Positions 32,741 to 48,249 of a stretch of 64,000 bases of DNA are shown here, in pieces (the stretch's first letter is position 1; each line of letters opens with the position of its first letter). Origin of the DNA: Ailurus styani (Eukaryota; Chordata; Mammalia; Carnivora; Ailuridae); contig LNAC01000030.1 of NCBI GenBank assembly GCA_002007465.1, forward strand, positions 7,487,322 through 7,551,321, in the 5' to 3' direction. Made by a program: the position numbers and the translations under genes. Under the pieces are notes generated by a model. It had not been told where the DNA came from, did no database searches, and saw nothing but the letters and a program-made list of their open reading frames with translations.

Positions 32741-33040
32741 CGTCTTGGACGTCTCATCGCTCCAAGAACCACCAGGTCCGGAGACTGTGGGAAGGAAGGG
32801 CGCCCACCGAGACCCGAAGTTCAAGGAGAAGCCGGTCCAGGGAGCTTTAAAAACCACTTTTGGAAAACCCTGGTCCGGGTGGTCGGCGAGCGCGGCTCGC
32901 GGTCGGGGGTCGGCTGCCACCAGACCGAACCCCCAGCTCCCCCGCGCCGCCCCCGGCCCTCTCCCTCCGCCGCCGCTCTCCGGGTATCCGGGGCAAAGAG
33001 CCCGCCTCCCGACCCATAAGGCCCCGGGCCGGAAGCTTCA

Positions 33041-33062
33041 CTTTCTCTTCCTGTTCTCCACC
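33041..33062 (+). promoter_or_regulatory. RPL11: 5' TOP tract / transcription start of RPL11
   Basis: 'ctttctcttcctgttctcca' is a C-started pyrimidine tract directly before the ATG, the terminal oligopyrimidine element that couples translation to mTORC1/LARP1. The exact start base is inferred from the family. Confidence 0.85.
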
Positions 33063-37868
<4,806 letters not shown>

Positions 37869-37892
37869 ATTCCCGTTTCTATCCAAAAGGCC

Positions 37893-37898
37893 AATAAA
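37893..37898 (+). terminator. RPL11: AATAAA polyadenylation signal of RPL11
   Basis: 'ccaataaaac' 25 nt after the stop codon gives the very short 3' UTR usual for ribosomal protein mRNAs. Cleavage is expected near 37915. Confidence 0.92.
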
Positions 37899-38399
37899 AC
37901 TTTTCAGTGAAATGTATATTACCGTTGTGTGTTCTGTGAAAGGAGCCTGGCCATATTCAAGTCCCTGGATCTCAAGCCACTTAAAGCTTCGATGGGAATA
38001 GCTGGTAATGACCCTGTCGTCCTCTGGATGCCAGTGTTTCCTGGCAGATCGAAGCCTGAGCTTCGCAGCATTGCCTATGCTCCCCACAGCCTTGTGGTTA
38101 GGCTGTGGTGGTGCAGTAGTCACCTGAAAACTGATTTTAGAGGGGAGGGTATGATTGGGGCTGGGGTTTGAATATAGAGCTTTGGTTAAAGATGGGGTAC
38201 AGTGTTCCCATGTTGTAGGAGGCTCCCCTCTATTCAGTAATTCCGTTCTTCCCTAGAGGTTATACCAGCACTCATATCTGATGAAGGGAATTTTACAGGC
38301 TTTGGTGTGTTATGTTTGGGATTAAATTTTGGTTTAACTGTTCAGACTCAGTTTTCCTTTAAAATGAGAATGTAGGATTGTTGAGGCAAAATAAACCTA

Positions 38400-38600
38400 G
38401 AAGAGAATGGTCTTTGAGGCACATTGCCTGGATTTGATTCCCTGCCCTTCTCTGTCCGCTGTGTTACCTTAAGCAAGTTAATCTCTGCCCCAGTTTCTCA
38501 TCTGTGTCATGGAGGCAAGTGATAGCCCTCAGAAGGTTGAGTAGTTTAATACTTACAGAATACTTAGACTTGTACCAGGCACATAGGGCTCAAAAGGGGT
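38400..38600 (+). mobile_element. MIR SINE
   Basis: 'ttgcctggatttgattccctgcccttctctgtccgctgtgttaccttaagcaagttaatctctgccccagtttctc...accaggcacatagggctc'. Confidence 0.82.
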
Positions 38601-38690
38601 TAATTCTGCGTTTTGGTATATGAGAAATGTTACCCTTATCAGTTAGCTCTTCCTTTGGTGTGAAAGTAGAACTTTTCTTGTCTTTTCCTT

Positions 38691-38893
38691 TTTTTTTTTT
38701 TTTTTAAGATTTTATTTATTTATTTCACAGAGGGAGAGAGATCACAAGGAGGCAGAGAGGCAGGCAGAGAGAGAGGGGGAAGCAGGCTCCCTCCTGAGCA
38801 GGGAGCCCGATGCGGGCCTCAATCCCAGGACCCTGAGATCATGACCTGAGCCGAAAGCAGAGGCTTTAACCCACTGAGCCACCCAGGCACCCT
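38691..38893 (-). mobile_element. CAN SINE, young subtype, inverted, with 14-bp TSD
   Basis: TSD 'cttgtcttttcctt' at 38677-38690 and 38894-38907, full-length element, T18 tail. Confidence 0.95.
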
Positions 38894-39756
38894 CTTGTCT
38901 TTTCCTTGTCACTGAACCAGTGACATTCAAAAGTCACCATTTCTCTGGCCATTGGACACAGTACTTGGCCGATGGTTCGTAGTTTTCAGTTTAGGGTTTA
39001 CATTTTGAGCACATGTTAATTCAGTTCCATAATTTACTCACTTGTGACTAATGAGTTCAGTGTTTCTTGGCAGCCTTTTTACTGACATTAAATGGTTCTC
39101 TAATTTGTTAGCTGCCTTTGTAGTTATTTTAAAACCCAGAAATCTCTTTGGTGTGCCTTCACTGTTATGCAAATGGAACATTTCTGTCTTCCTGATAATA
39201 AAGTCTCACCCAGAGAGGTCAGATACAGTTGGTTAAAGGGGAGAATCATGAAATGTATTACCATATACTTTTTGTTTCACTTAAAGTATTAGCGTGCATT
39301 CACTTTCCAGTCTGACTATAGGGCCAGGACTGTCATGTTAAAACAGAGTGAAACTTGTGTGGGAGTGATTCTTGTGGTTCAGCTTCATTGGGGGTGGGGT
39401 GGGATTTGACCTTCTTCTAATTACAGTAACCACTACAACTGGAATACACACGTGAGAACAAATTGTTGGTGAATATATATAACTTGTGCTGGTGGGTGCT
39501 AGTGGCTGTGGGGAGTCAGTATATTGTACAGAGGAGATGGCATTACGCTCATTCTGTTTAAAGCGTTTCAGAAATACGAAGTGTAGAAAGTGAATGACCC
39601 TCTAATACTACTACTGTCCTGTGCAGTGTACTGTTAGCCATTTGCTATTATCTGTATGTTTGTATGTTTTTGTTCCTATTTAACTTTAATGTGAACCTCC
39701 CTACCCTTCATTTGGTCCTGCTGTGTCATGTATTCAGTTGAGTTGATCCCCCCCTT

Positions 39757-39949
39757 TTTTTAAGATTTTACTTATTTATTTGACACAGAGAGACAGCCAG
39801 CGAGAGCAAGAACACAAGCAGAGTGATTGGGAGAGGGAAAGCAGGCTTCCCGCCGAGCAGGGAGCCCAATGTGGGACTAAATCCCAGGACCCTGGGATCA
39901 TGACCCAAGCTGAAGGCAGATGCTTGATGACTGAGCCACCCAGGCACCC
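39757..39949 (-). mobile_element. CAN SINE, inverted
   Basis: 'taagattttacttatttatttgacacagagag' tail and 'gatgactgagccacccaggcaccc' head. A diverged TSD is possible ('tgatcccccc' and 'tgactcccca'). Confidence 0.9.
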
Positions 39950-40199
39950 CTGACTCCCCATTTTGAAAATTAAACTCCCTGGGCTCCTAGCCTAGTAGAA
40001 AAAGGACTCTTGGGAGTTCGGCAATCTGACTGGATTTTAGTCCTACCTCTCAGTAATAGCCTGGGTGAGTCCTGAAACATGTTGGAGCCTGGAACAGATG
40101 GGAAGGCTTGCCTCCTGTACTGGTTAGAAGTATGACTTCCAAACATGTCACACTAGTGTCTAAAGTACATTCATTTCGAGTTTTTATCTGTTCACTTGC

Positions 40200-40330
40200 T
40201 ACTAAGTGGATGCAGTCACCTGGGAGTTGGTTAAAACTCTTGGGCCTCGCCTCAGATCTGCTGAATTAGGATCTGCCTTTTTAACGAGATGCATAGGTGA
40301 TTTGTGTGCACACACTAAAGCCTAGAAACT
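40200..40330 (+). mobile_element. hAT-Charlie (MER3/MER5-like) fossil
   Basis: 'gtcacctgggagttggttaaaactcttgggcctcgcctcagatctgctgaattagg...gagatgcataggtgatttg'. Confidence 0.55.
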
Positions 40331-40581
40331 AACTACATACTAATGCCAAAACAGGGAGGGAAGACCTAATACCCAAGGAGATTTCTTTAATAAATTTAGT
40401 GGTGTGAAGTTCTTGCTGTGCAGTTGTTTTTCTCATTACTTCAGCTGCTATCCATGAAAAAACTTAAATCAGTGTTGGGTCACCCTCTTCCCCCATGTCA
40501 CTTTGTGGTTGTCTTCAGAATAAGGTAGTGTTCCAGCAGGCATCTGTTTGTATTCCAATACCAGGCCCAGAAAACACTAGA

Positions 40582-40642
40582 TGCTGGGATCTGACCTGAG
40601 CTGAAGGCAGACGCCCAACAACTGAGCCACCCAGGCGCCCCA
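40582..40642 (-). mobile_element. CAN SINE fragment, inverted (head only)
   Basis: 'gggatctgacctgagctgaaggcagacgcccaacaactgagccacccaggcgcccc': only the head and promoter part remain. Confidence 0.85.
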
Positions 40643-40643
40643 G

Positions 40644-42128
40644 TAAGGTAGATTTTTAAAGGAAATTGGGGCAGAAATGGGGAAACCGCTTAGGTTGTAC
40701 CAGAGTGTATGGCATTTTCATCCACGTAGGATGGGCAAAGGGGAGAGGTCAAAATCCAGATAAGAGTAGTCTAGGCTTCCTTTTCAAGATGGGATCAGAT
40801 TTTTTTCAGAATAGTGTGTGTACATGGATGTGTTACTATTTTGAGCTTGTTGGTAGGAAATACCAATCCACAGGACTGTTTATCCCAAATAACAGAAATA
40901 TATGATGATCCCAGGTCTAGGGATAGTAGGTGCTCTTCCTCTATTGGAAACACTTGTTAGCAAACAGCCGTACCTCCTAGGCATTTCTTTTTTAACATAA
41001 CTGAGGAGAAACAAGATTTAATTTGTGCTTTTTTCCCTCTTAAGTATACTTTCATGTCGTCATGGCACCCTTATTATATGCCATCTTTTAGATGTATAGG
41101 ATATATTGCCTTATCTATGCAGCCAGCATTAAATATCTGGAGTGTTAGTTCTGTAGGACTGCCCTATGCCCCAGTACAGGCTCTCTTGTTTTGGCCCTCT
41201 GTGTAGTATCTGTGAGGTCCTTGCATAGTATCTTCAAGTTATCTGATTATGTGGTGTAGTTGAAAGAACACGAATCTGGAGAGACGTCATCTGTGTTTTG
41301 TTTTCTGCTCTGCTTGCCCTGTTAGCATCGTGACCCAAAGACAAGTAACAAGCAAATTGCAAGCCATCTGGCCCTCTAGAGCAGACTGACTTGCTAGATT
41401 TTTCTATGACATTTTATTTCTGATTTGGCACTTTTGTCTTTCTGTGCAGTTTAACCACCTGCTGGTCCCCATCTGTTAAACTCCACATGTAGGTTGAGGT
41501 CCTCCAGCCAACTGGTCGGTAAAGACCAGAGTGAGTAGGCTGCCAGGGCTGAGTCCTAAAGGGTTAATAAGGCCTAGGCTTTTCAGGTGAGTGGCTGGGT
41601 CAGGGCCTAGGAACCACCCACAAATAGTTTAAGCTGCCAGTCACTAGGGACCTAACTGGTGCCTGCTGGTACAGAACCACTTGCAAGCAGCTTGTTATGG
41701 AAACCACAGTGTGTGGTTGTCAGGGGGGAATCCAGTGTAAGGCACCCGGGGGCACCACCAGGAGGACAGAACTTTACTCTGCTCCGGGTACAGGAAGGCT
41801 TAGGAAACAAATGCAGAGGTGTGTTTTCACAAATCTGAACAAAAATGAGTTGTGACTATCATTGGAGGACCTTATATAATTTGATTTTAAGGTGTTACAT
41901 AATTGTATTTATCACTATTGACTTAATTTGCTTTTAGATAAATAGGTCCATAGTTATCTGGGTTCTGAAAGTAGCTTGGAAGGCAAAGGCATTCAACAAC
42001 TTGCAGCAGAAATGCTGTTCTAGACTCCCCTGTTACCCTGCTGAATGTGCTTCTTTAGTAGCAGCAAGACTTTTAACCCTTTTAATACGGTGATGACTGC
42101 TTCTGAAAGTGTTTTCCCATAGTGTGTT
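40644..42128. other. No gene recognised
   Basis: Unique-looking DNA with a MIR-like piece near 41235-41400. Open frames are at most 79 codons without domain features. Confidence 0.5.
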
Positions 42129-42139
42129 TCTATTTTTTT

Positions 42140-42318
42140 TTATTTTATTTATTTATTTGACAGAAACAGTGAGAGAGGGAACACAAGCAGCAGAGGGAGA
42201 GGGAGAAGCAGGCTTCCTGCTGAGCAGGGAGCCCAATGTGGGGCTTGGTCCCAGGACCCTAAGATCATGACCTGAGCCAAAGGCAGACACTTAACAACTG
42301 AGCCACCCAGGTGCCCCT
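42140..42318 (-). mobile_element. CAN SINE, inverted, with 10-bp TSD
   Basis: TSD 'tctatttttt' at about 42129-42138 and 42319-42328, head 'caactgagccacccaggtgcccc'. Confidence 0.9.
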
Positions 42319-42430
42319 CTATTTTTTGCTTTTAAAAATTGGTTCTACTTAAACATATGGTATATCATGGTATATGAGAGCACAGAATTTGGAATTTAAG
42401 CACCCCAACTGTTGTTTTTTGTTGGTTTGT

Positions 42431-42572
42431 TTTTTTAAGATTTTTATTTATTTGAGAGAGCGCGTGAGCAAGCGCAAGTCGGTGGAGCAGCAGAGGGAGA
42501 AGCAGACTCCTCCTGGGATCATGACCTGAGTTGCAGGCAGATGCATAACTGACTGAGCCACCCAGGCGCCCC
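42431..42572 (-). mobile_element. CAN SINE, inverted, internally deleted
   Basis: Only about 140 bp: between 'gagaagcagactcc' and 'tcctgggatcatgacctgag' the usual 'ctgctgagcagggagcc...gatccc' segment is missing. Confidence 0.88.
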
Positions 42573-42779
42573 TAAGCATCTCAAATATCATGCAGGTCCC
42601 TGATGGATAGCATAGGCTTCTTTCCCATGTAGAGCCCCACTAGCTGCTAACTGGCCCCTCTCCCACCTCTACTGATAGCAGATAGTTTACGCAAAGGTTG
42701 TTGCACCCAGAGTGGTCATCTGGGCAAACTCCAGGGGAGGGTTTTATGCTTTCTGGGATGTTGGTCAGGAGTCTTTTCT

Positions 42780-42910
42780 GACAGGCACCTATTAACTTAT
42801 TTCATTTTCATGGCTCTGTGAGGTGCTGCAGTGATTAGGACACCGAGAAAGGCACAGAGGAGGAAATGAATTGTCCAAAGTCACAGTGGTGGTGATGGAG
42901 CCATTCTTCA
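42780..42910 (-). mobile_element. MIR SINE, inverted
   Basis: 'cacagaggaggaaatgaattgtccaaagtcacagtggtgg' is an inverted MIR core. Confidence 0.6.
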
Positions 42911-43110
42911 AAGGCAGATTCCAGCACCTCCAGACATTTTGTACAGGTTTATAGCTCTTAAGTAATAGGCTAAACCACACATCTGTCCCTTGAAATATAC
43001 TTCTGTCAGTTTTTACCTGGAATTCAGTTGACCAACCTACAAAATGCTGTTTACCATTTTTGCTTATGTTCCCAAGTTCCCAAAGAGCGTCAGCAATCAG
43101 AATTGGAGTT

Positions 43111-43274
43111 GGTCTTTACTTGTCAGCAGTTGACTCTAAGGGGCCAAACACCCAAGTAGCCCCTGAATTAAAGGAAGATAGTTGCTCAGAATGGTCTTTA
43201 CTTGTCAGCAGCTGACTCTAAGGAGCCAAACACCCAAGTAGCCACTGAATTAAAGGAAGATAGTTGCTCAGAAT
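43111..43274 (+). repeat. Tandem duplication, 82-bp unit
   Basis: Copies 43111-43192 and 43193-43274 both start 'ggtctttacttgtcagcag' and end 'gatagttgctcagaat', with about three base differences. Confidence 0.95.
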
Positions 43275-43369
43275 GGGAAGTGTGTATATTTTGTATCTGA
43301 TGAGTAATCTCTCAGAAGACTGCATCTCACTGTTCCCAGTGTCTGACCTCTAAGAGCAGCTGGTTCAGA

Positions 43370-43570
43370 CTGGGCACAGACACCAGCACTGCCACCTATT
43401 ACCTGGGTGAGACCATAGGCAAGTCAGCCAACATCTCTGGGCGTCAGGTCTTGTATAAAATAGGTCAGTACCTACCTTGCGGGGTGATTTTCAAGAGTGA
43501 AAGGTAGTATATGTAAATCAATTGGCACATAGTAGGAGCTCTTGTCATATGTAAATATTATCCATTTATT
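43370..43570 (+). mobile_element. MIR SINE
   Basis: 'cagcactgccacctattacctgggtgagaccataggcaagtcagccaacatctctgggcgtcagg...ttggcacatagtaggagctc'. Confidence 0.8.
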
Positions 43571-43774
43571 GGTTATATATTCTATGTGTTCTCTGGTAGG
43601 CTTAACTGTAAGAAGTTTAATTCTGTTGGCTTGAGTGCTACTCTTTCCTGGGTTAAAAAAGATGAGGATGGGGGTCATTCCCTATGTTACTGAGTAAACT
43701 CAGATTCAAGTAATTGTTTGCTAGACTCCCCTTCTTTCAAGAAGTCCCTAAAATCTGTGAAGAACCAGGCTTTG

Positions 43775-43880
43775 AGGAGTGCCTGGCCAGCTCGGTTGCT
43801 AAAGTTTGTGACTCTTGATCTCAGGGCTGTGGGCTCGAGCCCCACCTTGAGTATAGAGATTACTTGGAAAACTAAAAAAG
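43775..43880 (+). mobile_element. Old CAN-type SINE
   Basis: 'gagtgcctggccagctcggttgctaaagtttgtgactcttgatctcagggctgtgggctcgagccccaccttgagtatagagattactt'. Confidence 0.82.
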
Positions 43881-44319
43881 AAGAAGAAGAACCGGGCTTT
43901 GGGAGTGATAGCAACTTGGAGAGGGACCATTTACAGCCTCCTGTCTGCTCAGTTCAGGATGTCTGTCTCTTGTCATTCATTCAACATGTGCTTGAGTGCT
44001 TACCTAAATAAAGCACAGCCTTGAGCCAGACAGATATAGTCTGCTGCTAAGTGGACAAAAAATACATGTTCCTCCCTCCGCCACTTTTCAGGTAGAAAAA
44101 AATCCACTGCCCTGTTACAAATAGCAGAATAGGGTTCCTGCCCAATTTAACAGAGTGATACTAACTATGCTTTTCCAAATCATCCCCTACTGCCACACAA
44201 AACTGAGGGGTTGGATTTATTCCTCCTGAGAGCTCTCCAGACTGCATCCTAACCCCCAGTATTGAGAAGCACTGGATGAGTTGGGGCCTGGGGACAGGTG
44301 TGAGGTCACAGAGCACAGT

Positions 44320-44440
44320 AGTCCACATGTGGTCTAGGGCCATCTGTATCAGTTGCCTGTTAAAAATGCAGATTCCTGAACTCCACTCAGAGACTTGAAC
44401 TTAGTGGGGCTCAGAAATTCACCTTTTTTACTACACAGGA
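44320..44440 (+). mobile_element. hAT-Charlie (MER3/MER5-like) fossil
   Basis: 'gtagtccacatgtggtctagggccatctgtatcagttgcctgttaaaaatgcagattcctgaactccactcagag'. Confidence 0.5.
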
Positions 44441-44518
44441 AGTTAAGGTTCATTATTCTCTCAACAGCAGTGGCTTGCAAAGATTTTTTAACCACAATCC
44501 ACATAAAAACTAAATGTA

Positions 44519-44722
44519 GGGCGCCTGGGTGGCTCAGTGGGTTAAAGCCTCTGCCTTCAGCTCAGGTCATGATCTCTGGGTCCTGGGATCGAGGCCCGCT
44601 TCGGGCTCCCTGCTTGGCGGGGAGCCTGCTTCCTCCTCTCTGCCTGCCTTTCAGCCTACTTGTGATCTCTCTCTCTCTCTCTCTCTCTCTGTCAAATAAA
44701 TAAATAAATAAAATCTTTTTAA
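44519..44722 (+). mobile_element. CAN SINE, young subtype, with 13-bp TSD
   Basis: TSD 'aaaactaaatgta' at 44506-44518 and 44723-44735; internal (ct)n run of about 26 bp near the tail. Confidence 0.95.
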
Positions 44723-44999
44723 AAAACTAAATGTATTTTGTGTTACCACTGTACATACACTCGCCATTGAAAAATGGTTCAAGAAATGATACCCTTACAT
44801 GCCATGCATTTGCACTTTATAGTCTTTTATGTGTAATTTTGTCCTAATGCTGGTTCTAACCCATTAAATCTGCAGTCTGAAAAACATTGCTCTACAGTGT
44901 AGTCAGTCATGTCTCAATAACAAAGGCAGAACTTCTTAGAAGAGCCGTCCAAGGTCATCTGATCTAGTAAGTAGTCCCTAAGACAATCCTTGCCTGGTA

Positions 45000-45250
45000 C
45001 TGGACTGTTAGAGGAAAATCACCTGAGATGCTTATTTAAAATATAGAGTCTGGGACCCAACACCAGAAAGCTTAGAGAACACAGGAATCTATTTTTAGCA
45101 AGCTTCCTCGATGACTTGTATGCACGGCCAGATTTGAAGATTCTAGTATACAACCCTTGTTCTCGAAGTCCCTCTAGAGTGGCAAAGGATTTGAATTTGC
45201 CTGTCTCTGCTGTATAGAGGGCAGGGTTTCTCAACTTGTATATTACCTTC
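45000..45250 (-). mobile_element. hAT-Charlie-like fossil
   Basis: 'gaaaatcacctgagatgcttatttaaaatatagagtctgggaccc...cagggtttctcaacttg'. Low similarity, orientation tentative. Confidence 0.45.
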
Positions 45251-45275
45251 AGGTTACTTAGGAAATACTATTATT

Positions 45276-45487
45276 GGGCACCTGGGTGGCTCAGTGGGTT
45301 AAAGCCTCTGCCTTCGGCCCAGGTCACGATCTCAGGGTCCTGGGATTGAGGCCCGCATCGGGCTCCCTGCTGAGCAGGGAGCCTGCTTCTTCCTCTCTCT
45401 CTGCCTGCCTCTCTGCCTACTTGTGATCTCTCTCTCTCTGTGTCAAGTAAATAAATAAAATCTTTTTAAAAAAAAAGAAAGAAAGAA
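45276..45487 (+). mobile_element. CAN SINE, young subtype (outer of a nested pair)
   Basis: 'gggcacctgggtggctcagtgggttaaagcctctgc' and 'ctacttgtgatctctctctctctgtg'. 'aggaaatactattatt' lies on both sides (45260-45275, 45488-45503). Confidence 0.94.
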
Positions 45488-45503
45488 AGGAAATACTATT
45501 ATT

Positions 45504-45675
45504 TGGGGCACCTGGGTGGATCAGGCCCGGTTAAGGCTCAGGTCATGATCTGGGGTCTGGGATCGATCCCCATGTCAGGCTCCCTGCACAGTGGGGAGTC
45601 TGCTGCTCCCTCTGCCCCTCCCAGCACCCCCCTCGACTTATGCAGTGTCTCTCTTTAATAAACAAAAATTTTTAA
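45504..45675 (+). mobile_element. CAN SINE, arctoid-type, diverged (inner of a nested pair)
   Basis: 'tggggcacctgggtggatcaggcccggttaaggctcaggtcatgatctgggg' and an 'ttaataaacaaaaattttta' tail. The third copy of the target site, 'aggaaatactattta', follows at 45676-45690. Confidence 0.9.
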
Positions 45676-45809
45676 AGGAAATACTATTTAATACAGGTCC
45701 TAAAAGAACCGTTGCTACTGAACTTACAGGCTTGCATGTTTATTATATTACTTTCTAGTGTGCTAAAATAAATCTGTAACTGTCTAAAAACACACGTCCT
45801 GCTAAAGTC

Positions 45810-46373
45810 ATTTATTCAATAATTTTTTGAGTGCCTACTCTATGCTTGGTGTTGTTAAAGGGTCTTAGGATACATCAGTGAACAAAGACAAAGATCCCTG
45901 CCTTCATGGAGCTTAGATTCTAATGAAGAGAAATGGACAATAAACAAGACATGACTGAATGGTAAAGTACATCATCAAGATGATGTATGCTGTGGAGAAA
46001 AGAAGGAGCAGGCTAAGGGGTAGGGGAGGGCTGGTCATGGTAGGCCTCGCCGAGAAAGTGAGATTTGAGATGACTTGAGGGAGGTAGGAGTTGGCCAAAT
46101 GGATCCGTGAGGAAGAGCTTTCCAGAGGGGGATCAGCTAGTGCAAAGGCCCTCAGCCAGCTGGAGGAGCATGCGGCCCAGAGGCCAGTATGGTTAGGCAG
46201 AGTGAGAGAATGAGGTCAGAGAGGTAAGGGGGGGGGGGCAAGGAGCTGTTTGTGTAGGGCTTTGTAGGCCATTATAAAGACCCTCACCTTTACTATGAAA
46301 TGAGTCACCCCTCACAGAGTTTCGAGCAGAGGCATCACATGATCTGACTTTCATTTAAAACGAACTCTGGGGG
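45810..46373 (-). mobile_element. L2 LINE, inverted, left part
   Basis: 'tgagtgcctactctatgcttggtgttgttaaagg', 'gatccctgccttcatggagcttagattctaatg', 'ggacaataaacaa', 'gtgtagggctttgtaggccattataaagacc' and 'catcacatgatctgactttcatttaaaacgaactctgg' follow inverted L2 closely. Continues after the two SINEs at 46776. Confidence 0.82.
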
Positions 46374-46576
46374 TGCCTGGGTGGCTCAGTTGGTTGAGCA
46401 TCAGCCTTTGGCTCAGGTCATGATCCCAGGGTCCTGGAATCGAGTCCTGAGTTGGGCTCCTTGCTCGTCGGGGAGTCTACTTCTCCCTCTTCCTCTGCCT
46501 ACGGCTCCCCCTGCTTATGTGCTTGCGTGCTTGCGTGCTCTCTCTTTCTCAAATGGATAGATAAAATCTTTTTAAA
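46374..46576 (+). mobile_element. CAN SINE, arctoid-type (first of a pair)
   Basis: 'gggtgcctgggtggctcagttggttgagcatcagcc' head, 'aaatggatagataaaatctttttaaaaaat' tail. Confidence 0.92.
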
Positions 46577-46586
46577 AAATAAAACT

Positions 46587-46766
46587 GGGCGCCTGGGTGG
46601 CTCAGTGGTTTAAAGCCTCTGCCTTCGGCTCAGGTCATGATCTCAGGGTCCTGGGATCGAGGCCTGCATTGGGCTCTCTGCTCAGCAGGGAGCCTGCTTC
46701 CTCCTCTCTGCCTAGTTGTAATCTCTCTCTGTCAAATAAATAAATAAAATCTTTAAAAAAAAAATA
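46587..46766 (+). mobile_element. CAN SINE, young subtype (second of a pair)
   Basis: 'gggcgcctgggtggctcagtggtttaaagcctctgc' head. It sits in the tail of the preceding SINE; 'aataaaac' lies on both sides. Confidence 0.92.
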
Positions 46767-46775
46767 AAACAAACT

Positions 46776-47700
46776 GCTATGTTGCAACTGAAATTTGGGG
46801 GACCTGGGTAGAAGCAGGAAAACCTCTCAGAAAGTCCTATAGTAATCTAAGCAGTCATGTCGACTCTGACAGGGTGACAGCATTGGAGGTGGTGAGAAAT
46901 GGTTAAGTAATAGATATGATTTAAAGGTAAACCATTAGGATGTCTTCGGATGAATGGTTGAGGAACTAGGAGAGAAGAATGACTAAAATTTCTAGCCTAA
47001 GCATTAGGAAATACGGAGCTGTTCTTAATTCAGGTAAGGCAGTATGTAAAGTAGATTTGACAGACAACTAGGGATTCCATTATGGCTTCTAATCATTTAA
47101 GGGGAGATGCTGAGTAGGCAGCCTGGAGTCTGGGCTATAGATACGTGTTTGGGAGCTACCCATATTTAAAATATCGAGACTGGGTGGAATCGTAAGAGTG
47201 AGCATGATGAAGAGGCCTGGGACTGAACCTCTGGGTATTACAGCATGAGGACAGCTGGGAAAAGAAAAGGAATTGGCACAGGAGACCAAGGAGGAGGGAC
47301 TGGGAAAGTAGGAGAAAAGATAAGTGTTTGGTCAGGTGAGCCTGTGTGGGGGAGGGGGGATAGTAGACCAGGGTGCTGCTCATGCAGCAGGTAAAACAAG
47401 GCCTGAGAATTGGCCATTGGTTTTCCCTAGTGACCCAGACAAGCGGTGCTGGAGGGTGACCGGCACGAGGCCCAAGGAGAGTGGGCTGAGGGAGCAGGAG
47501 GACAGTGAGTGGAGACGGCTCATAGAAACAAGTCTTCTAGAAGTTCTGCCAAAGGGGACAAAGATAGGAGAAACAGCTGTTTCTGGTGATTGGGAAAATC
47601 CACTGAAGAGAAAAATTGATGTGGGAGAGGGGAGACTGGTAGCAACATCCTTGAAGGAGTGGGAGGGCTTATATTTGTATGGCAGTGTGGCTAGGGTGTG
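46776..47700 (-). mobile_element. L2 LINE, inverted, right part
   Basis: 'gaagcaggaaaacctctcagaaagtcctatagtaatctaagcag', 'cattggaggtggtgagaaatgg' and 'agatgctgagtaggcagcctggagtctgggctatagatacgtg' continue the same inverted L2. The open frame of 126 codons here is a by-product. Confidence 0.7.
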
Positions 47701-48100
47701 GTAGTAAGCTGAGAAGCTGAATCCCTGAGTGTAGATGTTGCTGGGGGGTAGGTGTGGGATGGGGATCTGTGGAAGTTCTCTTCTGATTGTCACAGTGAAG
47801 TGTGTGAGAAAGGATGGAGGAAGAGGTGTTAGGGATTAGAGAAGGAGGGTAAGGCCACGTGGGAGAGTCCACTGGGTACGGGGGACACTACCGAAGGCCA
47901 GGAGCCTCACAGTGGATCACCCACAGGTGAAGAAACAGGTTGGAGAGCTAAAGGGCTGTGTTGAAGATCACACAGCCGGTAATGGCAGAGCCAAGCCTAA
48001 CCCAAATTGCCTAGTCTCCTGGCCTGGTACTTGATAGATCCACATGGAGCTAATCTTTTCCGAGATAACATTCTCTTGGCTCTTCCTAGTAGCATCTCAA

Positions 48101-48170
48101 CCTGTGGGACTGTCTGATAATAGAGAGCTGCCCTGTGGGACTGTCTGATAATAGAGAGCTGCCCTGTGAG
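48101..48170 (+). repeat. Tandem repeat, 31-bp unit, 2.3 copies
   Basis: 'cctgtgggactgtctgataa...' at 48101-48131 and 48132-48162 is identical; a third start 'cctgtgag' follows. Confidence 0.92.
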
Positions 48171-48249
48171 CAGCTTTCTCTCAGCTCTTAGTCTCTAGAT
48201 TCTGTCTTCATTGTCTTCTGGTCCTGCTCTGTATCTTTGTCCTCTGGGT

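Noticed and set aside
38742..38930. Recurring peptides such as GAWVAQWVKASAFGSG in many short frames
   Set aside because: They are translations of CAN SINE heads, seen on both strands wherever a SINE lies; not a protein family.
44519..44600. tRNA-like A and B boxes in SINE heads as tRNA genes
   Set aside because: They are SINE promoters of tRNA-Lys origin; no cloverleaf-complete tRNA was seen.
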